Counted from the first letter of the stretch, positions 1 through 8,568 are shown. The stretch is 64,000 nucleotides of DNA from an uncultured Collinsella sp. (GCA_900541175.1 UQIT01000007.1:1-64000), one strand, 5' to 3'. Translations and numbers: made by a program. The notes: a model not told the origin generated them from the sequence alone.

Positions 1-483
1 TCATGGCAAGGCCCGCGGGGGGGGGGGGGGGCCGCGGCCTGCCACTGTAGTGGCTCCGGCTCCGAGCTGGTCCGCTTTTCGGTTACCGCACCGGACGACT
101 TGCTGCGCCGTTTTGACGAACAGATCGCGCGGCGCGGCGACGTGGCCAACCGATCCGAGGCCGTGCGCGACCTGATTCGCGCCTCGATCGCCAAAGAGCA
201 GATGCGCACGCCCGATGAGCACGTTATCGGGTCGCTCACCATGATCTACGACCACCATACCGGCGACCTGACGCGCCGTCTGGACGAAGTGCAGCACGAC
301 TACACCGACGAGATTGTATCGACCATGCACGTGCATCTGGATCACCACAACTGCTTGGAGATTCTGGCGCTCAAAGGTCGCGGCGAGCGCGTCTACGAAC
401 TAGCCGACCGCCTGCTGGGCCTGCGCGGCGTTAAGCACGGCGAGCTCACCTGCGCCGCCACCAAGCAAAGCCTGGGGCTATAG
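1..483 (+). CDS. nikR: Nickel-responsive regulator NikR (5' end unresolved)
   Basis: Ribbon-helix-helix repressor that binds DNA when loaded with nickel and controls nickel uptake. The N-terminal ribbon strand VRFSVTAPDDLL is coded at about 70-105, followed by the RHH helices (NRSEAVRDLIR) and the ACT-like C-terminal domain with the nickel site HVHLDHHNCLE. The TTG at 100 would remove the DNA-binding strand, so translation must start upstream. The only nearby ATG (3-5) is out of frame by one base across a run of 15 G; with 14 or 17 G it would read straight into NikR. A start left of the window in the present frame cannot be excluded. Hydrogenase maturation genes follow, which fits a nickel role. 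Confidence 0.85.
   Translation, partial: SWQGPRGGGGAAACHCSGSGSELVRFSVTAPDDLLRRFDEQIARRGDVANRSEAVRDLIRASIAKEQMRTPDEHVIGSLTMIYDHHTGDLTRRLDEVQHDYTDEIVSTMHVHLDHHNCLEILALKGRGERVYELADRLLGLRGVKHGELTCAATKQSLGL
17..31 (+). repeat. Homopolymer of 15 G at the 5' end of nikR
   Basis: Fifteen consecutive G lie between the ATG at 3-5 and the conserved NikR ribbon. At this length the ATG frame reaches TAG at 48-50; loss of one G or gain of two joins the ATG to nikR. Runs this long slip easily in replication and are also often miscounted in sequencing. Confidence 0.9.
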
Positions 484-502
484 CGGGATTTCCCGCAGCG
501 CA

Positions 503-581
503 CCTGCCAAAAAGGGACAGGTTTGTTTTGGCAGGTTTAGAAGTTTTACCTACCAAAATAAACCTGTCCCTTTTTGGTCGG
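503..581. repeat. Pair of short hairpins with GGGACAGG core
   Basis: Two inverted hairpins (503-535 and 549-581) each carry the core GGGACAGGTT or its complement between arms like CCTGCCAAAA and TTTTGGCAGG. Related copies lie at 8641-8676, 26601-26653 and about 28033-28066. Hairpins of this type are often dispersed through bacterial genomes and in some lineages are linked to REP-associated tyrosine transposases; none is seen here. They sit between nikR and hypF and could act as transcription stops. Confidence 0.75.
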
Positions 582-600
582 TTTTGATGAGGGGTGTCGC

Positions 601-3103
601 ATGCGGCATGTGCATATTCATGTGACGGGCATTGTGCAGGGCGTTGGCATGCGGCCGTTTGTGTATCGCGAGGCCATTGCGCATGGCATTTGCGGATGGG
701 TGCTCAATGCGGGCGACGGCGTGCATATCGAGGCGCACGCTCCGGCCGATGCGCTCGATGCTTTTGTTGCCGCGCTTTCTGAGTATGCGCCTGCGGCAGC
801 CCGCGTAGAGTATGTCGAGGCTGTGGACTTGGCAGCCAACGGTTGGGATACCGCCAATGAACAGGGTTTTCGCATCGTAGCATCGCAGGACCAGACCGCG
901 CACACGACGCTCGTCTCGCCCGATATCGCCACCTGTGACGATTGCCTGCGCGAGCTGTTCGACCCCGCCGATCGGCGCTATCACTACCCCTTTATCAACT
1001 GCACCAACTGCGGCCCACGCTTTACCATCATCCGATCGCTGCCTTATGACCGAGCGGCCACATCGATGGACCGTTTCCCCATGTGCCCCGCCTGCGCCGC
1101 AGAGTATGCCGATCCACTCGACCGTCGCTTTCACGCACAGCCCGATGCCTGCTTTGATTGCGGGCCGCATATTACGTGGCGCGAGGCGGGCGAAGCCGCC
1201 GGCTCGCCGGCCGGCGGGACGGCCAGCAGGCAATCGTCCGGGCGAAGCCGCCGCATCGCCGGCCGTCGGCACCACACGCGAGACCAGTGACGCCATTATC
1301 GATCGCTGTGTTGAGCTGCTGGCCAACGGCGGTATCGTCGCTATCAAGGGTCTGGGCGGATTTCACTTGGCATGCGACGCCTCCAACGAGCAGGCGGTAG
1401 CCGAGCTTCGCCGCCGCAAACGCCGCAGCAACAAACCGCTTGCCGTTATGGCACGCGACCTTGTCGACGTTGAACGCCTGTGCCATGTCAACGACGCTGA
1501 ACGCGGCCTGCTGGCCGGCAGCATCCGCCCCATTGTGCTGCTACGCCGACGCGCTGTTTACGAGAGCGGCGGTTCCCCCAACGCCCTCGCGCTCGCGCCG
1601 TCCGTCGCGCACGACCTTCCCGAGCTCGGTGTCATGCTCCCCTACACCCCGCTTCAGCATCTGTTGCTTGCCGCGGCAGAAGCCCGCGGTATGTACGCGC
1701 TCGTCATGACCAGCGGAAACCCGAGCGAAGAACCCATCGAGACCGACGACGACCTTGCCTGGGAACACCTCGTTGCCGCCGGCATCGCCGACGCGCTGCT
1801 CGGTAACGACCGCGCAATTCTGTCGCGCTACGACGACTCTGTGGTACGCGTGGTCAACGGCGCCGTTATGCCCGTTCGCCGCGCTCGCGGATATGCACCC
1901 CAGCCGCTGCCGTTACCGGCGCTCAACGGCGCTCCGTCCTGCGTGCTCGCCTGCGGGCCACAACAAAAGGCCACGATTGCGCTCACGCGTGAAGGGACGA
2001 ACGGCGAGGCAACCTGTTTTGTGTCGCAGCATATCGGCGATGTTGAAAACGGCGGGACCTTCGATGCCTGGAACGCCGCGCGCACGCGCTTGGAAAATCT
2101 CTTTGACTTGGCGCCCGCCGCCTTGGCCTGCGATGTACACCCCAGCTATCTATCGGGCCAGTGGGCGCGCGAGCAGGCGCGAAAATGCAATCTGCCGCTC
2201 GTCGAGGTGCAGCACCATCATGCGCATATCGCGAGCGTAATGGCCGAGGCCATCGCCGCGGGCCGGCTTACAACCGACGCGCGTGTCCTTGGCATCGCCT
2301 TTGACGGCACCGGAGCCGGCACCGATGAGACCATTTGGGGCGGCGAGTTTCTTGTTGCCAGCCTTGGCGGCTTTGAGCGCGCCGCGCATTTGCGCACCTG
2401 GGCGCTCCCCGGTGGGGCGGCCTCCGTGCGCGACGCCCGCCGCAACGCCTTTGCCCTGCTCAGTGAGCTCGGTCTGCTCGAGCACCCAGGCGCCGCTCGG
2501 CTTTTGGACAGCCTCGACGAGCAAACGCGCAGCGTGACGGCCACCATGATCGAGCGCGGCATCAACAGCCCGCGTACCAGCAGCATGGGGCGTCTCTTTG
2601 ATGCCGCGGCAGCGATTCTGGGCATCTGCTACAAGGCAACCTACGAAGGCGAGCCCGCCATCGAGCTTGAGGCCGCCGCCTGGCGCGCGCTCAGCAGTGA
2701 AAGTGCCTGCCCCACCGGAAATATAGCGGGCTTTTCCGTAACCGAATCATCCCGTCCGGACGCCTGCCATGTTCTAAACTCCAGATCGCTTATTGAGGCG
2801 CTTTTGGAGGGAATCAGGGCCGGCGTACCCGCCGGCAGGCTCGCGCTCGACTTCCATATCGCCATCGCGCGCTCTTCGGCACGAATCGCACGCGAAATCT
2901 GTGCGCGCGAAGGCGTCGATACCGTCGCGCTCTCGGGTGGCGTGTTCATGAACCGACTTTTGCTCCAGCTCCTCACCCGCGAGCTCAAAAGCGCGGGCCT
3001 TGCTATCTTGGTCCCCCACACCGTACCCGTCAACGACGGCTGCATCGCCTACGGTCAGGCGGCGGTCGCGCGCGCTCGTCTTGCGCAGATTGCGTCGCAG
3101 TAG
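601..3103 (+). pseudogene. hypF: hypF, carbamoyltransferase, frame broken by a 52-bp insertion
   Basis: HypF makes the thiocarbamate from carbamoyl phosphate that becomes the cyanide ligand of NiFe hydrogenases. The first part (from ATG 601) has the acylphosphatase domain (GIVQGVGMRPFVYR), then the zinc fingers CDDC/CTNC and CPAC/CFDC. Reading then leaves frame near 1200. The second part, in the +2 frame, gives the YrdC domain (VAIKGLGGFHLACDA, about residues 200-390) and the Kae1-like domain (HHHAHIASVMAE, FDGTGAGTDE, SGGVFMN) to 3103. The break coincides with 13-bp direct repeats 52 bp apart; removing one unit restores a single frame of 816 residues, a normal HypF length. The alternative start near 574 is TTG without support. 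As written the gene should give only a truncated protein. Confidence 0.88.
1188..1252 (+). repeat. 13-bp direct repeats bounding a 52-bp insertion in hypF
   Basis: GGGCGAAGCCGCC occurs at 1188-1200 and at 1240-1252, an offset of 52 bp, which is 1 modulo 3. The intervening DNA includes an 8-bp-stem hairpin (CCGCCGGC at 1196-1203, GCCGGCGG at 1210-1217). Deleting 52 bp between the repeats joins HypF frames exactly (EAGEAA followed by ASPAVGTT). Confidence 0.9.
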
Positions 3104-3237
3104 CTCGCCCTCGCACGCCGCCGCGCCCAGTCGTCTCACAGGCGTAACGCGTTTGCCCGCGAACCCCGCGAGCGCTACCATCAACTGATGGATTATTGAG
3201 CGCCTATCCAGCGCAAAGCGTCTAAAAGGGGAACATT

Positions 3238-3498
3238 ATGTGCCTTGCCGTTCCCGGTAAAGTAGTCAAACGCGACGATGGCCTCAAGGCCACCGTCGAC
3301 ATGATGGGCATCGAGCGCCCTGTTTCGCTGAGACTCGTGCCGACGGCGCAGGTAGGCGACTATGTTCTCGTGCACGCCGGCTTTGGCATCCAAATTGTCG
3401 ACGAGCAGGAAGCCCAAGAGACACTCGAGCTCGTCAATACCATGACCGAGCTGGCCGAAGAGGACCAGCTCGCCACCAACCCGGCCGAGGCATACTAG
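3238..3498 (+). CDS. hypC: Hydrogenase maturation chaperone HypC
   Basis: Small chaperone of the HypC/HupF/HypG family that carries the Fe(CN)2CO unit with HypD and delivers it to the hydrogenase large subunit. The 86-residue product begins MCLAVPGKV, with the essential Cys2 of the family, and keeps the OB-fold pattern GDYVLVHAGFGIQ. A good Shine-Dalgarno (AAGGGG) precedes ATG 3238. The stop overlaps the GTG start of hypD, so the two are translationally coupled. Length is typical. Confidence 0.97.
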   Translation: MCLAVPGKVVKRDDGLKATVDMMGIERPVSLRLVPTAQVGDYVLVHAGFGIQIVDEQEAQETLELVNTMTELAEEDQLATNPAEAY

Positions 3499-4610
3499 TG
3501 GCGGCGGCGCAGCCGGTTCGCTCCGGTATCGACTTTTCAGCATTTCGCGACCCCAAGCTGGCTCGCGAGCTCATCGAACGCATCCATGAACTCGTCGGCG
3601 ACCGCACCATCAACCTTATGGAAGTCTGCGGCACGCACACCGTGAGCATCGGCCGCTATGGCTTTCGCTCCATTATGCCGACGGGACTCAAGCTGCTGAG
3701 CGGCCCGGGCTGCCCTGTCTGCGTCACCGCCAACCGCGACATCGACCACGCAATCGCGCTCGCCAACATAGACGGCGCCATCATCACCACCTTTGGCGAC
3801 ATGATGCGCGTGCCCGGATCGTCTACCTCGCTCGCTGCGCAAAAGGCGGCCGGGCGCGACATCCGCATCGTCTACTCCCCGCTCGACGCGCTCGACATTG
3901 CCGAGCAAAACCCCGATCGCCCGGTCATTTTTATGGGCGTAGGCTTTGAGACTACGACGCCCACCATCGCCGCCGCCATCTTGGAGGCCGAAGCGCGCGG
4001 GCTTTTGAACTTTTCGGTCTATTGCGCCCACAAGACCACGCCGCCGGCGTTGCGTGCCATCGCCAACGATCCCGAGACCGCCATCGACGGCTTTATCCTG
4101 CCGGGCCACGTCGCCACCATCACGGGCTTGGCGCCCTTTAGCTTTTTGGTCGACGAATTCAGTACCCCGGGCGTGGTCACGGGATTTGAGCCGGTCGATA
4201 TCCTGCAGGGCATCTGCATGCTGGTCCAGATGGTTGTCGAGGGCAGGCCCGCGATCGACAACGCCTACCGCCGTGGCGTCAACGCAGACGGCAACCCCGT
4301 GGCGCGCCAGCTGGTCGAGCAGGTGTTTGAGCCATGCGACACCACATGGCGCGGGCTGGGGCCGATTGCCAACTCGGGCCTTTCTATCCGCCCCGAGTTC
4401 TCGCGCTTTGACGCCTGCACCCGCTTTGACGTGCCTGTTGAAGCAACGATCGAGCCACGCGGATGCCGCTGCGGCGACGTGTTGCGCGGAGCCATTACGC
4501 CGGGCGACTGCCCTCTGTTCGGCCACGCTTGTACACCCGAGCATCCCGTCGGCCCCTGCATGGTGAGCTCCGAGGGCAGTTGCGCAGCATATTTCCGCTA
4601 CCGAGGCTAA
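3498..4610 (+). CDS. hypD: Hydrogenase maturation iron-sulfur protein HypD
   Basis: Iron-sulfur scaffold on which the cyanide and CO ligands of the NiFe site are assembled with HypC and HypE. The 370-residue product has the hallmark CGTHT near residue 42, GPGCPVCVT near residue 73, and the C-terminal cysteine set in GCRCGDVLRG, CPLFGHAC and GPCMVSSEGSC that binds the 4Fe-4S cluster. The start is GTG 3498, overlapping the hypC stop by one base. It appears complete, so with hypC and hypE only hypF is damaged in this cluster. Confidence 0.97.
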   Translation: MAAAQPVRSGIDFSAFRDPKLARELIERIHELVGDRTINLMEVCGTHTVSIGRYGFRSIMPTGLKLLSGPGCPVCVTANRDIDHAIALANIDGAIITTFGDMMRVPGSSTSLAAQKAAGRDIRIVYSPLDALDIAEQNPDRPVIFMGVGFETTTPTIAAAILEAEARGLLNFSVYCAHKTTPPALRAIANDPETAIDGFILPGHVATITGLAPFSFLVDEFSTPGVVTGFEPVDILQGICMLVQMVVEGRPAIDNAYRRGVNADGNPVARQLVEQVFEPCDTTWRGLGPIANSGLSIRPEFSRFDACTRFDVPVEATIEPRGCRCGDVLRGAITPGDCPLFGHACTPEHPVGPCMVSSEGSCAAYFRYRG

Positions 4611-4663
4611 TGGGCTCTGCCGTTCAAAGGGACGGCAGACCAGTCGACGCTGCGCCTCACCCA

Positions 4664-4669
4664 TATAAT
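4664..4669 (+). promoter_or_regulatory. Candidate -10 box ahead of hypE
   Basis: A perfect TATAAT lies 25 bp before the hypE start, with a GGAG Shine-Dalgarno between. Together with the 84-bp gap after hypD it suggests hypE can also be transcribed on its own. No clear -35 box was seen. Confidence 0.5.
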
Positions 4670-4694
4670 TCCACCCACGATTGGAGTTTTCGAT

Positions 4695-5729
4695 ATGTCC
4701 CATAGCGTTACCGATAGCACCGTCCTGCTGGGTCACGGCTCCGGCGGCCAGATGATGAAACGCATTATCGACGAGGTCTTTCTGGATGCCTTTGGGTCGC
4801 CCGAGCTGCTCGAGGGCAACGATGCCGGTGTCGCCGCGCTGCCCGCAAGCGGGCGCATCGCCATGTCGACCGACAGCTTTGTAGTAACGCCGCAGTTCTT
4901 CCCCGGCGGCAATATCGGCCGACTCGCCGTGTGCGGAACCGTTAACGACGTCGCGACCTCGGGCGCCAACGTGCGCTACCTGTCGTGCGGCTTTATCCTC
5001 GAAGAGGGCTATCCCATGGACAAGCTGCGCCAGATCGTGCAGACCATGGCCGAGACGGCGCGCGAGGCGGGCGTGGCGATCATCACCGGCGACACCAAAG
5101 TGGTCGAGCGCGGCGGGGCCGACGGCGTCTACATCAATACCGCCGGCGTGGGCGAGGTGCCCGCGGGCGTAACGCTCAGTGGCGCAAACTGCCAGCCCGG
5201 CGATGTCATCCTGGTGTCGGGTACACTCGGCGACCACGGCATCGCCATCATGAGCCAACGCGAGGGCCTGGCGTTTTCGAGCACCATCGAAAGCGATGCC
5301 GCGCCGCTCAACCACCTGATCGCCGATGTGCTTGCCGCAGCGCCCGACACGCGCTGCTTCCGCGACCCCACGCGCGGCGGCCTGGCGTCCACACTCAACG
5401 AGTTTTCCCAGGCCAGCGGCGTTGCCATGGAGGTCGACGAGGATGCCGTGCCCGTGCGCCCCGACGTGCAGGCCGCCTGCGAGATGCTCGGCTACGATGT
5501 GTTGCAGGTGGCAAACGAGGGCAAGATGGTCGCCGTGGTGCCGGCCGAACAGGCAGATGCGGCACTGGCCGCCATGCGTGCCGCCCGCTACGGCGAGAAC
5601 GCTGCCATTATCGGCCGCGTGCTGCCGCTTGCCGAGGGCGCCCGTCCCGCCGTGCGCGTACGCACCGGCTGGGGCTCGACCCGTATCCTCGACATGCTCG
5701 TAGGAGAGCAGCTGCCGAGGATTTGCTAG
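4695..5729 (+). CDS. hypE: Hydrogenase maturation dehydratase HypE
   Basis: HypE takes the carbamoyl group from HypF onto its C-terminal cysteine and dehydrates it with ATP to thiocyanate, the cyanide source for the active-site iron. The 344-residue protein starts with the AIRS-like ATP-binding pattern LLGHGSGGQMM, has FRDPTRGGLAS in the middle, and ends in the diagnostic PRIC with the catalytic terminal cysteine. It follows hypD by 84 bp. HypE has no donor unless HypF is made, so the hypF break upstream matters for its function. Confidence 0.97.
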   Translation: MSHSVTDSTVLLGHGSGGQMMKRIIDEVFLDAFGSPELLEGNDAGVAALPASGRIAMSTDSFVVTPQFFPGGNIGRLAVCGTVNDVATSGANVRYLSCGFILEEGYPMDKLRQIVQTMAETAREAGVAIITGDTKVVERGGADGVYINTAGVGEVPAGVTLSGANCQPGDVILVSGTLGDHGIAIMSQREGLAFSSTIESDAAPLNHLIADVLAAAPDTRCFRDPTRGGLASTLNEFSQASGVAMEVDEDAVPVRPDVQAACEMLGYDVLQVANEGKMVAVVPAEQADAALAAMRAARYGENAAIIGRVLPLAEGARPAVRVRTGWGSTRILDMLVGEQLPRIC

Positions 5730-5853
5730 GGTGGAACCGCACGGTCGGCGCGATGTGACCTGATATCCCTGGAGATGTTCAGATTCCAAGCACGCCCAAC
5801 GCGGAAGCCCAGTATTATGGGGTGCGTTTTGAAACCCAATGACGGGAGCTTTC

Positions 5854-6522
5854 ATGGCAGCAGCTTTTTCTCATGTGATCTTTGACCTGGACGGCACCAT
5901 CCTCAACACGCTCGAGGACCTGGCGGCCGCCGGCAACCATACCTGCGAGATGCACGGCTGGCCCACGTTTGCCGTAGACGAGTACCGCTACAAGGTGGGA
6001 AACGGCATGCTCAAGCTGGTCGAACGCTTTATGCCTGCCGAGTATGCGGGCGACGGCCGCATGTTTGAGCAGACGCTTGCCGAGTTTAGGGCTTATTACG
6101 GAGAGCACAAGGAGGACCACACCGCCCCCTATGCCGGTACGATCGAGATGCTCGACCGCCTGCGCGCCGCGGGCGTGCAGCTTGCCGTGCTCACCAACAA
6201 GGACCACGTCTCGGCCGCTCCGCTTATCGAGAAGTATTTTGGTTCCGAGCGCTTTGCGCTGGTGCAGGGCCGCGTCGATGCGTTTCCCCCCAAGCCCGAG
6301 GCGCCTGTTACGCTGCATGTGATGAAAGAGTTAGGCGCCGATCCGTCGACCACGCTCTATGTGGGCGATTCCAATGTCGATATCCTGACCGGCCACAACG
6401 CCGGCCTTAAGAGCGCGGGCGTCAGCTGGGGCTTCCGCGGCCGCGCAGAGCTGGAAGCCGCCGGCGCCGACTACGTGGTGGATAGCCAGGCAGAGCTCGC
6501 GGCGCTGATTCTGGGCGAGTAA
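5854..6522 (+). CDS. gph: HAD phosphatase, phosphoglycolate phosphatase-like
   Basis: HAD-superfamily hydrolase of the Gph/PGP type, probably acting on small phosphate esters such as 2-phosphoglycolate. Motif I is FDLDGTILNT with the nucleophile and acid Asp, motif II is LTNKD, motif III the Lys in PPKPE, and motif IV GDSNVD. A helical cap follows motif I. The 222-residue start at ATG 5854 is chosen because GGGAG lies seven bases upstream; the ATG at 5839 has no such site. It lies downstream of hypE but without obvious functional link. The true substrate cannot be read from the sequence. Confidence 0.85.
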   Translation: MAAAFSHVIFDLDGTILNTLEDLAAAGNHTCEMHGWPTFAVDEYRYKVGNGMLKLVERFMPAEYAGDGRMFEQTLAEFRAYYGEHKEDHTAPYAGTIEMLDRLRAAGVQLAVLTNKDHVSAAPLIEKYFGSERFALVQGRVDAFPPKPEAPVTLHVMKELGADPSTTLYVGDSNVDILTGHNAGLKSAGVSWGFRGRAELEAAGADYVVDSQAELAALILGE

Positions 6523-6564
6523 CGAGCGACACTGCTTAACGCAGCTGCGACAATTCTTCCGCGC

Positions 6565-6734
6565 GGAAAGCGCATCCCGTTTTGGAGCTCCGGAATGGGA
6601 TGCGCTTTCCGTTTGAGGCGCATCAGGGAAACCGCATCCCGTTTCAGAGCAATATTCCGGGTCGCACTTTCCGCAACCCACCCCATTCGGAAAATGCGAC
6701 CCACTATTCGGCCAAAAACCGGGTCGCGGTTTCC
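6565..6734. repeat. Tandem array of three 46-bp palindromes, 62-bp period
   Basis: Three imperfect palindromes of exactly 46 bp start at 6565, 6627 and 6689, separated by unrelated 16-bp spacers. Each has arms of consensus GGAAANNGCRWCCC with the complement at the other end, so there are six related half-sites. The first is nearly perfect, centred on GGAGCTCC. The array lies in the gap between the convergent gph and lipoprotein genes and contains no ORF with coding support. Confidence 0.85.
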
Positions 6735-6751
6735 CAAGCACTCGATGCAAC

Positions 6752-6808
6752 GCCGGCACAAGGAGTGTCCCCAACTGCCGGCAGAAAAGGAACGTCCCCA
6801 GCTGCCGC
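6752..6808. repeat. Two hairpins of the GTCCCC-loop family
   Basis: Consecutive hairpins with arms GCCGGCA/TGCCGGC and GGCAG/CTGCC hold loops GGAGTGTCCCCAA and AAAGGAACGTCCCCA. The same loop with different arms is found at 10215-10247, 16271-16372, 37422-37450 and 45818-45930. Confidence 0.7.
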
Positions 6809-6821
6809 CTTCGGCAGCGAT

Positions 6822-7032
6822 GGCAACGCCACAGGTACAAGCGCCACTTTAAGCCAGCCAAGGGAACGACGTTGTTTTGGCAACGACAGCGAAAGCCCGC
6901 CAGAGCGAGCAAGGTGCCTTGAAACAAGGCGGCATTGACCTTTTGGTCATGCCGCCGAAGTTGAAAGGCAGATTGCCGCTCTGGCGGGCTTGCAGCGTCG
7001 AGCAGTTACGGCGTTTGGTAAAACGCCGTAAC
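6822..7032 (-). repeat. Structured 3'-UTR repeat, copy A
   Basis: Immediately downstream of the lipoprotein gene on its strand lie a perfect 12-bp hairpin (7005-7032, GTTACGGCGTTT arm), the box GCAGCGTCGAGC (6992-7003), a nested hairpin bounded by arms at 6895-6907 and 6977-6989, and the boxes TTGGCAACGACAGCGAA (6877) and GGCAACGCCACAGGTA (6822). The same parts occur after pyrE at 10264-10481. The nested stem has an inner hairpin with GACC/GGTC around a short loop. No T-run follows, so it is not a simple intrinsic terminator; a structured RNA or mobile palindromic repeat is possible. Confidence 0.7.
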
Positions 7033-7035
7033 CCC

Positions 7036-7593
7036 CTAGCTCAGCATTGCATCCATCATCTCGGAGTTGACGGAGTCGTCGGCAGACCACTCGCCGTCGT
7101 CGTTGCAGGTGTACTTGAAGATAACCGTGGTCTTCCTGGGCTCGGTGGCCTTGGTCACATCGACCATAACCTGACCGGCCATCTTATACAGCTCGTCATC
7201 GGAAGGAACCGTATCAAGCGCGGCGACCTTCTCCTGATACTGGGTGGAGAAGTCCTCGACGATCTTGTTCATGGACTTGCAGGTGATGGAGACCTCGGCG
7301 GTCGCGACACCCTTGTCCTCGTCGACCGTCACGTCGCCGATCTTGTAGTCAAAGCCTTCGAGATAGGTCTTGGCATACTCCTTGGGATCGATACCCAGCT
7401 GCTCGAACTCGTCGCCCGAAGCCTCCTCCAGACCAGAGAGGAAGTCGTCGCCACCGTTCTTGACCTCGTCAAACTGCGTCGTAAGATCCTCGGTGATGAG
7501 TTCCTCAACCGAAGGGCCTCCGCAACCGGAAAGCACGACCACGCATGCAACCAAGACGGCCATGAGGGGCGCAAGCAGCAGCTTCTTTTTCAT
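7036..7593 (-). CDS. Lipoprotein of unknown function
   Basis: A 185-residue secreted lipoprotein. The start at 7593 gives MKKKLLLAP, a hydrophobic stretch and the lipobox LSGC near residue 22; a GGGAGGAA Shine-Dalgarno precedes it. The longer ORF upstream has no such signal. The mature part is acidic and helical, with a repeated pattern of short amphipathic segments, and resembles small solute-binding-like or DUF4878/DUF5105-type lipoproteins only in general form. It stands alone between the repeat element at 6822-7032 and the PTS gene on the same strand. No catalytic motif is visible, so no function is assigned. Confidence 0.75.
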   Translation of the reverse strand: MKKKLLLAPLMAVLVACVVVLSGCGGPSVEELITEDLTTQFDEVKNGGDDFLSGLEEASGDEFEQLGIDPKEYAKTYLEGFDYKIGDVTVDEDKGVATAEVSITCKSMNKIVEDFSTQYQEKVAALDTVPSDDELYKMAGQVMVDVTKATEPRKTTVIFKYTCNDDGEWSADDSVNSEMMDAMLS

Positions 7594-7829
7594 GTTGTTC
7601 CTCCCAATGAGCGGCACCGCGCTTCCCGGACGCGGCACACGTTGTAATAAGTAAGCCCATACTATCCACTTATGAACACCCTCGGCAACGCGAAGGCGCG
7701 GTCGGTTCGTTTTAGCGTCCGAACGGTTTGCAAACCCGCCAAACGTGCAATAAAACGCTTCCCCGCGGTGCAATAAAAAAGGTGGCCGGAAAACCCGACC
7801 ACCCTTGCACATCCTTTGGATGCCGCAGT

Positions 7830-8366
7830 TTACTTGCGGACGACCTTAACGATGGCGTCACCGGCGGCGACAGCGGAGTCGGCCTCGACGGCGAGTTCGA
7901 CATCGGCAAACTCGGCGGTGTTGGACACGGCCACGACGACGCAGTCCTTGTAACCGGCAGCAGCGATCTTGGCGCGGTCGATCTTGAGAATGGGCTGGCC
8001 AGCCTTCACAACGTCGTCGGCCTTGACGAAGCCCTCGAAGCCGTCGCCGTTCATGTTGACGGTATCGACGCCAACGTGCACCAGAACCTCGATGCCGCTA
8101 TCGGACTGCAGACCCACGGCGTGACCCATGGTGACAGTCACCTTACCGTCGCAGGGAGCGTAGACCAGATCATCCTCGGGCCACACGGCGCAGCCCTTGC
8201 CCAGGACCTCGCCGCCAAAGACGGGATCGGGCACGTCAGCCATCTTGATGACCTTGCCCTTGACGGGCGAGCACAGCACGTCGGCGCCAGCAGAAGCAGA
8301 GATGGAGGCCGGAGCAGCGGCAGCCGCGGGCTCAGCCTTCTTCTTGAACATGTCAAACAGACCCAT
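7830..8366 (-). CDS. crr: PTS glucose-type EIIA component
   Basis: Cytoplasmic phosphocarrier of the sugar phosphotransferase system: it takes phosphate from HPr and passes it to EIIB. The 178-residue product opens MGLFDMFKKK, then an Ala-rich linker, then the EIIA-Glc fold (CSPVKGKVI, DPVFGGEVLGKG). The phosphorylated histidine lies in VLVHVGVDTV and the second conserved histidine in TVTMGHAVG. AGGAG lies just before ATG 8366. The gene is freestanding, so it probably serves several EIIBC permeases lacking their own A domain; the GH1 phospho-glucosidase at 25 kb would fit that supply of sugar phosphates. Confidence 0.93.
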   Translation of the reverse strand: MGLFDMFKKKAEPAAAAAPASISASAGADVLCSPVKGKVIKMADVPDPVFGGEVLGKGCAVWPEDDLVYAPCDGKVTVTMGHAVGLQSDSGIEVLVHVGVDTVNMNGDGFEGFVKADDVVKAGQPILKIDRAKIAAAGYKDCVVVAVSNTAEFADVELAVEADSAVAAGDAIVKVVRK

Positions 8367-8568
8367 ACGTTTTCTCCTCTTGATTAAGCGCAACGTTGTG
8401 CGCATGCCTACGGTAATTATAGTGCCAAATGGTTCAAATGCTAAGGTGGGGACTCGAATCGCGAGCCCTTCCCGGTAGTGCTCGTGGGATGAGCGTCTCC
8501 TTTGCATCGCGGGTCGATAAGCCGAGTATCGTCTGCGCACGGGACGGGCAGACGCGGGCGCACCAAAC
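8367..8568. other. Intergenic stretch without clear feature
   Basis: This region upstream of crr must hold its promoter, but no convincing -35/-10 pair was identified. A T-arm-like string at about 8449-8462 on the minus strand does not extend into a tRNA. GC-rich short inverted pieces are present without a defined boundary. Confidence 0.4.

Noticed and set aside
1140..1300. Programmed ribosomal frameshift in hypF
   Set aside because: No slippery heptamer was recognised and hypF is not known for recoding; the 52-bp direct-repeat unit explains the shift fully.
3537..5855. A 772-codon open frame opposite hypD and hypE, and similar long antisense frames elsewhere (e.g. 39931-42492, 47127-49688)
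   Set aside because: High GC keeps the antisense frames open. Their translations are Arg/His/Gly-rich without family likeness, while the opposite strand codes recognised proteins.
6565..6734. CRISPR-like array
   Set aside because: Only three units, the repeat is itself a palindrome with variable centre, spacers are 16 bp, and no cas gene is present.
8441..8520. tRNA-like string on the minus strand (GATTCGAGTCCCC)
   Set aside because: No acceptor stem, anticodon arm or correct T-loop could be paired, so it is not called as a tRNA.
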